Source: Ruminiclostridium cellulolyticum H10 (GTDB lineage Bacteria > Bacillota > Clostridia > Acetivibrionales > DSM-1351). Taken from it: a stretch of 64,000 bases of DNA. This document shows positions 34,136 through 42,538 of this stretch, one piece after another. Within the stretch, counting starts at the first letter, position 1, and every line of letters begins with the position of its first letter. The DNA lies in assembly GCF_000022065.1 (NCBI RefSeq), contig NC_011898.1, forward strand, positions 3,351,501 through 3,415,500, in the 5' to 3' direction. The notes under the pieces were generated by a model. The model had not been told where the DNA came from. It did no database searches and saw nothing but the letters and a program-made list of their open reading frames with translations. Position numbers and translations under genes: made by a program.

Positions 34136-34735
34136 TTATTCACCTCCACCAGAAACAGCAAAAACAGGTTCATAGACTTCCGTGTACCAACCACTGATAG
34201 TAGCTGGTAAAACTCCTTCATCATCTGCATTGACCTCCGCTTTCCACGGATGATTGCCGTTTCCATCTAATTTATTTCTGCGCGATACAGTTCCCTCAAT
34301 GGTTGGCGTGGAAAAAGTGATAGAATCTCCCTTTGTAGCTAGATTGGTGGAGGGAACACCAAACTTTACCCTGTATAGCCAGAAATAGCGGTATTGCCCA
34401 TTTGCCTTTTTTGCTCGAAAGCCGATAGCAACAGGGCTACCTCCATCCTCACTAGCGGAAATAAGTACCCCATTATCATCCGTAGTTGCTCCTGTAAGAC
34501 TCTCAGCTGCTTTACGTCCAATGTCATCCACACCAAGGGAGAGTGTTCCGTTTCTGAATTCTTTTATAATCTCTGCCGCTCCGTCATCAGCGTAAAGGGT
34601 GGCCTCCGCAAGCTCAATGGATAGCTCTGCAGAGATGGCCTTTGCCAACATAACGGGCGTACCATATGTTTCGTCTCCACTTTCGTCCTCTGTGATGGGA
34701 GCATAATAGAGACGGTCAAGTCCAATCGTTGCCAT
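34136..34735 (-). CDS. major tail (tube) protein, phi13-type family
   Basis: 199 residues from the start at 34735, chosen for AGGAGGT six bases upstream. It begins MATIGLDRLYYAPITED and has EATLYADDGAAEIIKEFRNG and GDSITFSTPTIEGTVSRR, as in the phi13-family major tail proteins. It polymerises as hexamers around the tape measure. The position between tail completion and chaperone genes agrees. Confidence 0.85.
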   Translation of the reverse strand: MATIGLDRLYYAPITEDESGDETYGTPVMLAKAISAELSIELAEATLYADDGAAEIIKEFRNGTLSLGVDDIGRKAAESLTGATTDDNGVLISASEDGGSPVAIGFRAKKANGQYRYFWLYRVKFGVPSTNLATKGDSITFSTPTIEGTVSRRNKLDGNGNHPWKAEVNADDEGVLPATISGWYTEVYEPVFAVSGGGE

Positions 34736-34737
34736 AA

Positions 34738-35082
34738 TCAAACCTCCTGTAATTCATATTCTTTTGCCACATCAATGGCATAATGATGGTAGTCCGTGTC
34801 ATCCTCATGTCCAATATAACGACGGTCCGTCACGGTAAAGTCTGCATCCAGGAACGCACGGACAAGCTGATTCTTTCGTACTTGATAGTTATTTTTGCTA
34901 AATAACGATAGCCGTGCTTCCTGTATCTCAAACTGTGGACGATTGTCTGCGTGAACATCAAAGGTATCCGCAAGAGGTGTGATAACAACATACTCATCAG
35001 GGGCTTTGTCCTTGAACACACCAGTTTCCACAAGAATACCTAAACCATCCACAATTCTATTTAGTTCCAATAAAATACTCAT
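34738..35082 (-). CDS. tail completion/terminator-like protein
   Basis: 114 residues. Small alpha/beta protein with ARLSLFSKNNYQVRKNQLVR and YHHYAIDVAKEYELQEV, like the tail-completion family between HK97 gp10-like and major tail genes. It probably caps the tail tube and joins it to the head. The family name is inferred mainly from position and pattern. Confidence 0.6.
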   Translation of the reverse strand: MSILLELNRIVDGLGILVETGVFKDKAPDEYVVITPLADTFDVHADNRPQFEIQEARLSLFSKNNYQVRKNQLVRAFLDADFTVTDRRYIGHEDDTDYHHYAIDVAKEYELQEV

Positions 35083-35510
35083 AGGCTGTTAATCTCCTCA
35101 TCCAGTTTGGCAGTCATTGCCTCCACACACTGCTTTCTTGATTTAGATTTTGCAGGTTTTAGAAATGGCTTTGCTGGCTGCCCATGCTTACCATATTCAA
35201 TGATATTAGCAATCTTGGCATTGCTACCACCATCGCTTCTGGGTTCTGAAAATCCAACCTTGACATTGTAATTACCTTTACGGTCTTGTTTTGCTGAAGT
35301 AACACCAAGGGAGGATACAAGTTCTCCCGTGGATTTGGACGGGTATTTTGTTCCCTTTCCAACGACAGAGCGTAGGTTATCCTTAACTTTCGCAAGCACC
35401 ACTTCGCCACCAACTTCCAGCACCTTGGGGATAATCACATCGGTTTGCTCAGCCAATTTGGATACCTTAAGAAGAAAGTCCTCGGGCATTCTTACATCCA
35501 CTTTAGCCAT
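35079..35510 (-). CDS. HK97 gp10-like head-tail joining protein
   Basis: 143 residues. It contains GGEVVLAKVKDNLRS, STGELVSSLGV and the C-terminal IIEYGKHGQPAKPFLKPA, the signature of the HK97 gp10 family (a 'G..GQPAKPFL' end). It belongs to the neck connecting head and tail. The gene overlaps both neighbours. Confidence 0.8.
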   Translation of the reverse strand: MAKVDVRMPEDFLLKVSKLAEQTDVIIPKVLEVGGEVVLAKVKDNLRSVVGKGTKYPSKSTGELVSSLGVTSAKQDRKGNYNVKVGFSEPRSDGGSNAKIANIIEYGKHGQPAKPFLKPAKSKSRKQCVEAMTAKLDEEINSL

Positions 35511-35838
35511 TCGATGCCACCACCTTTTTTGCTAAAACCTCAATATACATTCCTCGGCCTTTTACATCTTCTACACTAGTAATCTCATACCGTCCATCGC
35601 TATCTACAATGACCATTTTTGTGGTCACATGGATATCGGGAATCTTGCGAAAACAAAACAGAGCGGTTGCTTCAGAAAATACCGCCCTGTTTGCCCATTT
35701 CTCATTACCATGCCGTTCTTCCTTATATGCACGAACCGAAGCAACAATAGTGTCACTGGTTGTACCAAACCCCTCGCTATCCTTATTGTTTTCAACTGAA
35801 ACGATATCGATGAAGGTGTTCATCTTTCCAAAACTCAT
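35503..35838 (-). CDS. phage head closure protein
   Basis: 111 residues from the start at 35838, which lies one base after the preceding stop codon. It contains MNTFIDIVSVENNKDSEGFG, FCFRKIPDIHVTTKMVIVD and RYEITSVEDVKGRGMYIEV, like SPP1 gp16-type head-closure proteins, which seal the portal after packaging. Confidence 0.8.
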   Translation of the reverse strand: MSFGKMNTFIDIVSVENNKDSEGFGTTSDTIVASVRAYKEERHGNEKWANRAVFSEATALFCFRKIPDIHVTTKMVIVDSDGRYEITSVEDVKGRGMYIEVLAKKVVASNG

Positions 35839-35839
35839 G

Positions 35840-36160
35840 CTAAACACCCCACTCTCGGTCAATCCGTAAAAGCAAGTTCACTGTGTTCCATACTTGTTGC
35901 CCCGCCTGTATACTATCAGCAAAGAAACCGGCCGTCGAGCCGTCCCTACTTTCATAGAAATGGCTCGACAACATAATCACTGCTTGTTCTGTTGTTGGAG
36001 GCATGGCATGGGTTTCATAATAGTCTTCTGAAACGTGTTGATAGCTCTGTGCATATGAGACTGCAGCAGTGATATATCCAATAAGGAGGGAATCATCTTG
36101 ATCATGCGTTAAAATTAAGTTCGCTTTAACTTTTGGCAAAAGATTATCTGCCACTGCCAT
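35840..36160 (-). CDS. head-tail connector protein (gp6-like)
   Basis: 106 residues, helical. LLPKVKANLILTHDQDDSLLIGYITAAVSYAQSYQH and the C-terminal NLLLRIDREWGV (both split here by a variable middle) follow the pattern of the phage gp6-like connector family, which forms a ring beneath the portal. AAAGGAGGT precedes the ATG. Confidence 0.8.
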   Translation of the reverse strand: MAVADNLLPKVKANLILTHDQDDSLLIGYITAAVSYAQSYQHVSEDYYETHAMPPTTEQAVIMLSSHFYESRDGSTAGFFADSIQAGQQVWNTVNLLLRIDREWGV

Positions 36161-36186
36161 ACCACCAACCTCCTTTACGTTCCACC

Positions 36187-36399
36187 TTAGTCAGACTCCA
36201 TAAGCCCCGCCGCTTTTAGTTTGGCAAGCAGAGCATTAAAGTCCGTAACTAAACCAGTAACATCGGTGGCTATACTGTCTGCCTGATTTTCAAGAACAGG
36301 AAGTCCCGTAACCGAGGCCCCCTCTTTAATTTCTAAAACACCACCGATAACAGTTTTTTCTCCGCCTTGTTCAGTATAATTCTTCGCGTTATAACTCAT
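36187..36399 (-). CDS. head fibre-like protein
   Basis: 70 residues. It begins MSYNAKNYTEQGGEKTVIGG, with LEIKEGASVTGLP, as in small capsid-decoration (head fibre) proteins located just after the major capsid gene in Firmicutes phages. The C-terminal half is helical and may trimerise. GGAGGT precedes the ATG. Confidence 0.65.
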   Translation of the reverse strand: MSYNAKNYTEQGGEKTVIGGVLEIKEGASVTGLPVLENQADSIATDVTGLVTDFNALLAKLKAAGLMESD

Positions 36400-36411
36400 A
36401 ATGCACCTCCG

Positions 36412-37605
36412 TTAGGCTTTCTGTTGGAGTACCTTAACGGCCTCCGGTAAGATAAGCTTTCCGTCAACTCGTTGAGTCGCAATAAATCCTACTTGACCTG
36501 TGACAGCATAGAGTTCATTTAAGCGTTTGAATACTCGTCCTTGACGGTCTGCCACCCAGTAATAACTAAAATCACCGAATACCACAGTCTTTGCACCAGC
36601 TTCAGCAGTAGGTACATATGATGAGGTATACAGCGGGCGGTTAAGAATCGTATCAGGTGTTCCCGCTTGGATGGAAGGTTGCCATAGGTATTGCCCATTA
36701 CCGTCTTTCAATTTACGAATAGCCTTTATAGTGGCATCGTTCATTACGAATACTGCCTTATTACGATACGGTGCTTTTAAGCTGTAGAATAAATCTAATA
36801 CCTCATCCAAAGTGATGGCAGTGGCACTTGCCGCAGTAACACCAACTTGACCACCGCCTGTGGCATTTAGAATTCCTGTTGGCTTACCTGTGCCATCACC
36901 TACAAAGAAGGCTTCTTCCTCCTTGTTACCAATGCGACGTGCGAATTCTCTTGTGATGTAGCTTTCGAGATTAAACACGGAATCATTTAGCAGTTCCTCA
37001 GAGACTTTAATCATCGTTGCTAGTTTATAAGCACCGATGGATACTTGACCGAAGCTGTCATCACTCTCTGGAATAGCCCCTTCTTCATCGATCCAGCTTG
37101 CATTGCCTTTGCTTGCAACAACAGGAATCTTGCGGTCACCAGAAGATGTAGTGATTACATTGGCCAATCTACGGAAAATATTTTCTTCCTCTAGAGCTTC
37201 TACTAGGGTACGCTCAAACTCATCAGGTACAAGAAATCCACCTTCAGAATCAGTGCCAATCTTTAGAGCGTTCCTTACTTCATAGCTGACATTGTCACGC
37301 ATCGCATTCCAGAAAGCTTTTTTGTATTCAGCACTTGCAAGGCCGGTCTTTTCCTCTCCAGTTCTAGTAGGTTCGTTCGTAATTGGGTTACTGGTTGCTT
37401 TGGACAGTTCTAAGTCGATAGATGCTTGGCGTTCTAAACGCTCAATTTCCTTACCAAGAGCCACCACATCGGCTTCCATTTTTTCATAGGTTGTCGTGTC
37501 CTCGGCGGATAACAGTCCGTCACCGCCACGTTTTGAATCAAGGAATGCCTTTGCTGCGTCCCAAGCTTTAGCGCGTTTCTCACGCAATTCAAGAATTTTA
37601 CTCAT
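36412..37605 (-). CDS. phage major capsid protein (HK97 fold)
   Basis: 397 residues. The N-terminal delta domain is coiled coil (LELREKRAKAWDAAKAFLDS). A capsid body follows with SEGGFLVPDEFERTLVEAL, AFFVGDGTGKPTGIL and VVFGDFSYYWVADRQG, all hallmark strings of HK97-type capsid precursors. The delta domain is expected to be removed by the protease encoded just upstream. AAAGGAGG precedes the ATG. Confidence 0.93.
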   Translation of the reverse strand: MSKILELREKRAKAWDAAKAFLDSKRGGDGLLSAEDTTTYEKMEADVVALGKEIERLERQASIDLELSKATSNPITNEPTRTGEEKTGLASAEYKKAFWNAMRDNVSYEVRNALKIGTDSEGGFLVPDEFERTLVEALEEENIFRRLANVITTSSGDRKIPVVASKGNASWIDEEGAIPESDDSFGQVSIGAYKLATMIKVSEELLNDSVFNLESYITREFARRIGNKEEEAFFVGDGTGKPTGILNATGGGQVGVTAASATAITLDEVLDLFYSLKAPYRNKAVFVMNDATIKAIRKLKDGNGQYLWQPSIQAGTPDTILNRPLYTSSYVPTAEAGAKTVVFGDFSYYWVADRQGRVFKRLNELYAVTGQVGFIATQRVDGKLILPEAVKVLQQKA

Positions 37606-37624
37606 TGTTATTTCCTCCTTTAAA

Positions 37625-38314
37625 TTAGTGCAAAATTAAAGAAAGCCGCTTATCCAGCGACTCAATGGGTGTACCTGTTTTCTGTTTTGGTTGTTTTGGC
37701 AATTTGCTGATAAGCGAGTTAGTAACCGCCATCCTGCTAAAAATAAGACTATCAGTCAGATCCGGTGTTTCACTTTCCATGAACATGATCTTGTCTGCAA
37801 AACCAAGTTCAATGGCTTTATTTGCATTCATCCATGATTCTGCATCCATCAGATGGGAGAGTTTTGTTCGAGAAAGACCCGTCTTTAACTCATAGGCATT
37901 AATAATGCTTTCCTTGACCTCATCCAATAGTGCTTTGGCTCGTAGCATTTCCTCACTGTCACCGATAGCAATAGTTGATGGGTTATGAATCATAAGCATG
38001 GAAACCGGGGACATATACACATCTCCACCTGCCATTGCAATAACGGATGCCGCACTTGCCGCAAGTCCATCAATCTTTACAGTGACTTTTCCGGTATACT
38101 CCATCAGCATGTTATAAATCTGGGCTGCTGCGAACACATCACCGCCAGGGGAATTAATCCACACCGTAATGTCGCCGGTGCCTGCCAGCAATTCATCTTT
38201 AAAAATCTTAGGTGTGACCTCATCTCCCCACCAGGTTTCTTCGGATATCACTCCATTTAAATAGAGGGTACGTTCTTCATCAGAATCTCGCACCCAGTTC
38301 CAGAACTTCCTCAT
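37625..38314 (-). CDS. head maturation protease, ClpP-type
   Basis: 229 residues. ClpP/S49-like core with INSPGGDVFAAAQIYNML, the nucleophile region GLAASAASVIAMAGG (Ser87 or Ser90) and His110 in SMLMIHNP. It cleaves the capsid delta domain during head assembly. It sits between portal and capsid genes in the standard HK97 order. Confidence 0.9.
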   Translation of the reverse strand: MRKFWNWVRDSDEERTLYLNGVISEETWWGDEVTPKIFKDELLAGTGDITVWINSPGGDVFAAAQIYNMLMEYTGKVTVKIDGLAASAASVIAMAGGDVYMSPVSMLMIHNPSTIAIGDSEEMLRAKALLDEVKESIINAYELKTGLSRTKLSHLMDAESWMNANKAIELGFADKIMFMESETPDLTDSLIFSRMAVTNSLISKLPKQPKQKTGTPIESLDKRLSLILH

Positions 38315-39559
38315 TTACTGACCTCCTTCGGTTTTGGCAAACGCGCCTGCGTCAGCCAGTTTTGTCATATTTCCGTTAACCAGATATAAATCGCCGCCTT
38401 CCTCAGCCGGTATTCGGTTCATATCCTCCAGTTCACGGATATCGTTGGCAGACATCCAGCCATTTTGTCGACCTGTAGCATAGCCATTCATACGACTTTG
38501 GTAATCACCACGAAGCAGACCGTCCAAATTGAACTTGATAAACAGTGAAGTTTTCTCAGAAGGCAAAATAAGCGATTGCTGGAGACTTTGTTCCCATCGC
38601 ACCACCCACGGATCGAGGGTGTATTTTACAAACTCCAAAGACTGCTGCTCAATATTGGAGAAACTAGACTTCTCAAGATCACCCACCATATGGGGCGGCA
38701 CACGGAAAATCCTCGCAATCTCATTAATTTGGAATTTCCGTGTTTCAAGAAATTGCGCCTGTTCCGGCGGGATACCAATGGCTTGGAACTTCATGCCTTC
38801 TTCCAACACAGCGATTTTGTGAGCGTTGCCTGTGCCTTGGTAGGCGCTATTCCAACTATCCTTGACCCTCTGTATATCTTTGATTACTCCTGGGTGTTCC
38901 AGCACACCTCCGGGATTAGCACCATTGGCAAAGAATGCCGCACCGTACTCTTCAGTAGCAAGTGACATACCGATTGCATTTTTCGCCATAGCGATAGGGC
39001 TATAGCCAATGAGTCCATCAAAACCTAAGCCAGGTATGTGTAGAACTTCATCTTTACGGAGTGTGACATAGCCACCTTTTGGGTTTAGGCCACTTTCATC
39101 AGTATCACGATAGTAGGTATAGACCAGCTCTCCGTTTGTTGCTCGACTAACTTCCATCTTGTTGGGAAGTAGGGGATAAAGTGCAACTGCCTGCCCACGA
39201 CCGTTTCTGACCACCTGTGCATAGGCATTTCCCCAAAGCAAAAGATGACTCATCAGTGTTTCTCGAAACACGAATGAAGTCATCTCTGGATTTGGTTCAT
39301 CATGAAGAAGGTAATACAGCGGGTGGAAAGGAATCTTTTCTTTACCTCCATCAGAACGATATCTATATACATGTAGTGGCAGTCCTGCAATTGCTTCAGC
39401 TAGTATCCTTACGCAAGCATACACCGCAGTTGCCTGCATTGCAGTACGCTCATTAACCGTTTTGCCAGATGACGTACCGCCAAACAAAAAGGAAAATGCA
39501 CTGCCCACACGGTTTTGCGGTTTGTCTCTTGAACGAAATAGTCCTTTTATTAGATTCAT
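38315..39559 (-). CDS. phage portal protein (HK97 family)
   Basis: About 414 residues. It contains AVYACVRILAEAIAGLPLHVY, HPLYYLLHDEPNPEMTSF, ARIFRVPPHMVGDLEKSSFSNIEQ and the C-terminal LEDMNRIPAEEGGDLYLVN (shown in parts), all typical of HK97-type portals. It forms the dodecameric vertex for DNA entry and exit. The start at 39559 is preferred because GGAGGTG precedes it. Confidence 0.92.
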   Translation of the reverse strand: MNLIKGLFRSRDKPQNRVGSAFSFLFGGTSSGKTVNERTAMQATAVYACVRILAEAIAGLPLHVYRYRSDGGKEKIPFHPLYYLLHDEPNPEMTSFVFRETLMSHLLLWGNAYAQVVRNGRGQAVALYPLLPNKMEVSRATNGELVYTYYRDTDESGLNPKGGYVTLRKDEVLHIPGLGFDGLIGYSPIAMAKNAIGMSLATEEYGAAFFANGANPGGVLEHPGVIKDIQRVKDSWNSAYQGTGNAHKIAVLEEGMKFQAIGIPPEQAQFLETRKFQINEIARIFRVPPHMVGDLEKSSFSNIEQQSLEFVKYTLDPWVVRWEQSLQQSLILPSEKTSLFIKFNLDGLLRGDYQSRMNGYATGRQNGWMSANDIRELEDMNRIPAEEGGDLYLVNGNMTKLADAGAFAKTEGGQ

Positions 39560-39602
39560 AGGCATCACCTCCGAATATAAACATTGTGCTAACCATTAAG
39601 GT

Positions 39603-41207
39603 TTAAAAGACAATCAAACCTCGCTCGTCATACACCGAATCCCCACTATTACCTGAGCCACAACGAATAGCACGATCAAGTGCCATGATAGTTGCCACCG
39701 CGCCATCTATTTTTTCTGTACTTTTTTCTTTATCCGGCTTCACGTTGCCCGCCGGATCAGTTTTTATAAAGATGTTGTCCATCATCCACCGAAGCACTGG
39801 ATGCCCACCGTGTGCTATTCTTTCTTCTAATGTCAATTTCATCAGTTCTTTGGTTGGTGGTGACATATCTTTAAAGCCTTGACCGAAAGGAACGACAGTA
39901 AAGCCTAATCCTTCAAGGTTCTGAACCATTTGAACAGCTCCCCAACGGTCAAACGCAATTTCTCGAATGTTATACTTTTCGCCCAGTTCTTCAATAAACC
40001 GCTCAATGTAGCCGTAATGCACTACATTGCCTTCTGTGGTTAGAATATACCCTTGCTTCTCCCAAAGATCGTATTGCACATGGTCTCTTCGGACTCGGAG
40101 GTCAATGTTGTCCTCTGGCATCCAAAAATACGGAAGAACAATGTATTTATCTGTTTCATCCTCTGGTGGGAACACCAACACAAAGGCTGTAATGTCTGTT
40201 GTAGAAGATAGGTCAAGACCCCCATAACATACCCGCCCTTCAAGACTTTCTGGTATAACTGGAAATGCACAGGCATCCCACTTTGCCATTGGCATCCAAC
40301 GGACAGACTGTTTAACCCACTGATTCAATCTTAACTGCCTGAAGCTGTTCTCTTCAGCAGGGTTTTGCTTTGCACTTTCACAAGCTGCCCTTACCTTGTC
40401 AATTCCCACCGTAATTCCTAAGCTTGGATTTGCTTTCTTCCACACTTTTGGATCTGTCCAATCATCCTCTTCTTTAGCACCATAGATTACGGGGTAAAAG
40501 GTAGGATCGTATTTTCTGCCCTCAATAATATCAACCGCTTTTTGGTGTGTTTCGTAGCAGATACTTTGAGTATCCGTTCCCGCTGTGGTGATAAGAAAAT
40601 ACAGCGGTTGGGTCCTTGCATCCCCAGATCCCTTCGTCATAACATCAAATAGTTTCCGGTTTGGCTGAGTATGAAGTTCATCGAAAACAACACCATGTAT
40701 ATTGAAGCCGTGTTTGGAGTAGGCTTCAGCCGACAATACCTGATAGAAGCTGTTGGTCGGCAGGTACACCAATCGCTTAGTTGAAGCCAGCAACTTTACT
40801 CGTTTATTCAGTGCCGGACACATCCGCACCATATCGGCTGCTACTTCAAATACAATTGATGCCTGCTGGCGATCGGCGGCACAACCATACACCTCCGCCC
40901 GTTCTTCACCATCACCGCAAGTGAGGAGAAGTGCAATTGCTGCGGCAAGCTCGCTTTTTCCCATCTTTTTAGGTATCTCTACATAAGCAGTATTAAACTG
41001 CCGATATCCATCTGGCTTTAAAATTCCAAATAAATCACGGATTATTTGCTCCTGCCAATCGATAAGTTCAAAAGGCTTACCTGCCCATAAACCTTTCGTA
41101 TGGGAGAGTGCTTCGATAAAAGCTACAGCGTAATCAGCAGCATCCTTATCGTAATATGACCCATCAGCTATAAAGGCGGTCGGCTTATATTTCTTCAGTT
41201 TCCGCAT
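39603..41207 (-). CDS. terminase large subunit
   Basis: About 534 residues. ATPase domain with VEIPKKMGKSELAAAIAL (Walker A-like) and VVFDELHTQ (Walker B). The nuclease domain contains GGLDLSSTTDITAFVLVFP and later AFDRWGAVQM and KIDGAVATIMALDRA. It drives DNA packaging and cuts genome ends. The start at 41207 follows GGGGCGGTG. The small subunit is unusually distant, about 6 kb upstream, separated by a DNA-modification block. Confidence 0.92.
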   Translation of the reverse strand: MRKLKKYKPTAFIADGSYYDKDAADYAVAFIEALSHTKGLWAGKPFELIDWQEQIIRDLFGILKPDGYRQFNTAYVEIPKKMGKSELAAAIALLLTCGDGEERAEVYGCAADRQQASIVFEVAADMVRMCPALNKRVKLLASTKRLVYLPTNSFYQVLSAEAYSKHGFNIHGVVFDELHTQPNRKLFDVMTKGSGDARTQPLYFLITTAGTDTQSICYETHQKAVDIIEGRKYDPTFYPVIYGAKEEDDWTDPKVWKKANPSLGITVGIDKVRAACESAKQNPAEENSFRQLRLNQWVKQSVRWMPMAKWDACAFPVIPESLEGRVCYGGLDLSSTTDITAFVLVFPPEDETDKYIVLPYFWMPEDNIDLRVRRDHVQYDLWEKQGYILTTEGNVVHYGYIERFIEELGEKYNIREIAFDRWGAVQMVQNLEGLGFTVVPFGQGFKDMSPPTKELMKLTLEERIAHGGHPVLRWMMDNIFIKTDPAGNVKPDKEKSTEKIDGAVATIMALDRAIRCGSGNSGDSVYDERGLIVF

Positions 41208-41296
41208 AAACACCGCCCCTTTTATGAAAAAGGACAAAAGAAAAGAGCCTCAATCCTATAGATGAAGCCCTTCTCCTTATCCTAGTTAAATTTTAT

Positions 41297-41485
41297 TTAC
41301 TTCTTTTCATCCACTTCCCCCGTCAGTATGAAATGAGCATATTCCGTTTTATGGTCTATTAAATAGACTACCAATTCATAAAACCCTCGTTCATTTGCTT
41401 CATACTGGACTCGGTTTGCATCAAACATATTTGTGACTCCACTTTCTCGGATGGAAAGGATTTGTTCTTTGATTATCTCATTCAT
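41297..41485 (-). CDS. DUF5049 family protein
   Basis: 62 residues. MNEIIKEQILSIRESGVTNM and NERGFYELVVYLIDHKTEYA match the small DUF5049 family found near terminase genes in Firmicutes phages. The function is unknown. GGAGGAGG precedes the ATG. Confidence 0.75.
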   Translation of the reverse strand: MNEIIKEQILSIRESGVTNMFDANRVQYEANERGFYELVVYLIDHKTEYAHFILTGEVDEKK

Positions 41486-41508
41486 TTATTACCTCCTCCG
41501 ATTCATGT

Positions 41509-41736
41509 TTACTCTTCGATTCTCTTGCATAAATCCTCACCAAAGGCTACTCCAAGGGAAACACCCGAATCCCAACTGACATGAATCGTTCCTATGTCAT
41601 CAACACTAGTAACCGTACCTTTAGATCCAGGCTGAAGTTTAGTATAAGGGTCGTTCATTTTAAGTAGCATCACACGTGTTCCTGGAGTGTAATAGCTTCT
41701 AAGTTGCTTTAGCATTTCTGGGTGAATGATATTCAT
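41509..41736 (-). CDS. DUF4314 family protein
   Basis: 75 residues, a small beta-barrel-like protein. GTRVMLLKMNDPYTKLQPG and GTVTSVDDIGTIHVSWDSG are the signature of DUF4314, often beside DUF5049 in phage genomes. It resembles SH3-like folds. No known role. The start overlaps the previous gene's stop by four bases, so the two are coupled. Confidence 0.8.
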   Translation of the reverse strand: MNIIHPEMLKQLRSYYTPGTRVMLLKMNDPYTKLQPGSKGTVTSVDDIGTIHVSWDSGVSLGVAFGEDLCKRIEE

Positions 41737-42431
41737 TGTTCACTCACCTCCTGCTTGGCCGTTCCGCTTTTGAAAGCGGAGCTACCTGAAAGCTTGGAAA
41801 GGAGAATCTTTCGTTCCATCTTATATTCTGGTCCGATAAAACCAAGCCTTAGCAGGAAGCAACGGAAAGCATATTTTTCATTCTCTACTGATTTCTCGGT
41901 GGAGTTGACACGGGTCTGTTTTTTCGCCATTTCGCAAAGTGCCGTGACAAAATGGGTGTATGCCTTAACCTCCTCTGAGGAGCACTCACCTTGAAACCAA
42001 GGGAATGCTACAAATTCCTCATATACAATGATGGGAATGGAATCCGTATCAATTGCTTTCTTTATTAGAGTTGCTTTGCTCTCTACCAATCCTTTTAGGT
42101 TCTCGATTGCCGTGTCGGTAAAATCTGCCCGTGGCATTTGAATTATCAGATTGATAGATTCTTCCGTTTCATTTGCTTCTGCTTTCGGAGGTGGTGCGTC
42201 AAATTCTTCTGAAATTGCTTTGAAGTCGTGAAGTCCCAATAGATCATCGACCAGTTCCTTTTTATCTGGTCCGCTTAGAACTCCGTTTTTGTTAACATTG
42301 TAGTCTGCCACCTCATATGCAAATGTAGGTGCTCCGAGATATTTTACAGGGGCGTTTAGTTGTTGGCTGATTGCGTTAACCAGTGCTTTTCTTTTTGGTC
42401 CCGTAACATTATAGTTAATCTTCATTTTCAT
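41733..42431 (-). CDS. phage protein of the 'virulence-related' annotation group
   Basis: 232 residues. It begins MKMKINYNVTGPKRKALVNA and ends with a conserved block, EKYAFRCFLLRLGFIGPEYK. Such proteins sit next to DUF4314 in many Firmicutes prophages and are often annotated as virulence proteins without evidence. The middle is acidic (EEFDAPPPKAEANETEES). The function is unknown. Confidence 0.65.
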   Translation of the reverse strand: MKMKINYNVTGPKRKALVNAISQQLNAPVKYLGAPTFAYEVADYNVNKNGVLSGPDKKELVDDLLGLHDFKAISEEFDAPPPKAEANETEESINLIIQMPRADFTDTAIENLKGLVESKATLIKKAIDTDSIPIIVYEEFVAFPWFQGECSSEEVKAYTHFVTALCEMAKKQTRVNSTEKSVENEKYAFRCFLLRLGFIGPEYKMERKILLSKLSGSSAFKSGTAKQEVSEQ

Positions 42432-42538
42432 ACCGCCTTTCTATTTTCGGTACGTACATATATCACTCTAAAAGCTGTTAATATCAAGTCATTTAGAGCA
42501 TCTTTCTGTAGAAAATACGGTTTGAAAATACGGTTCCA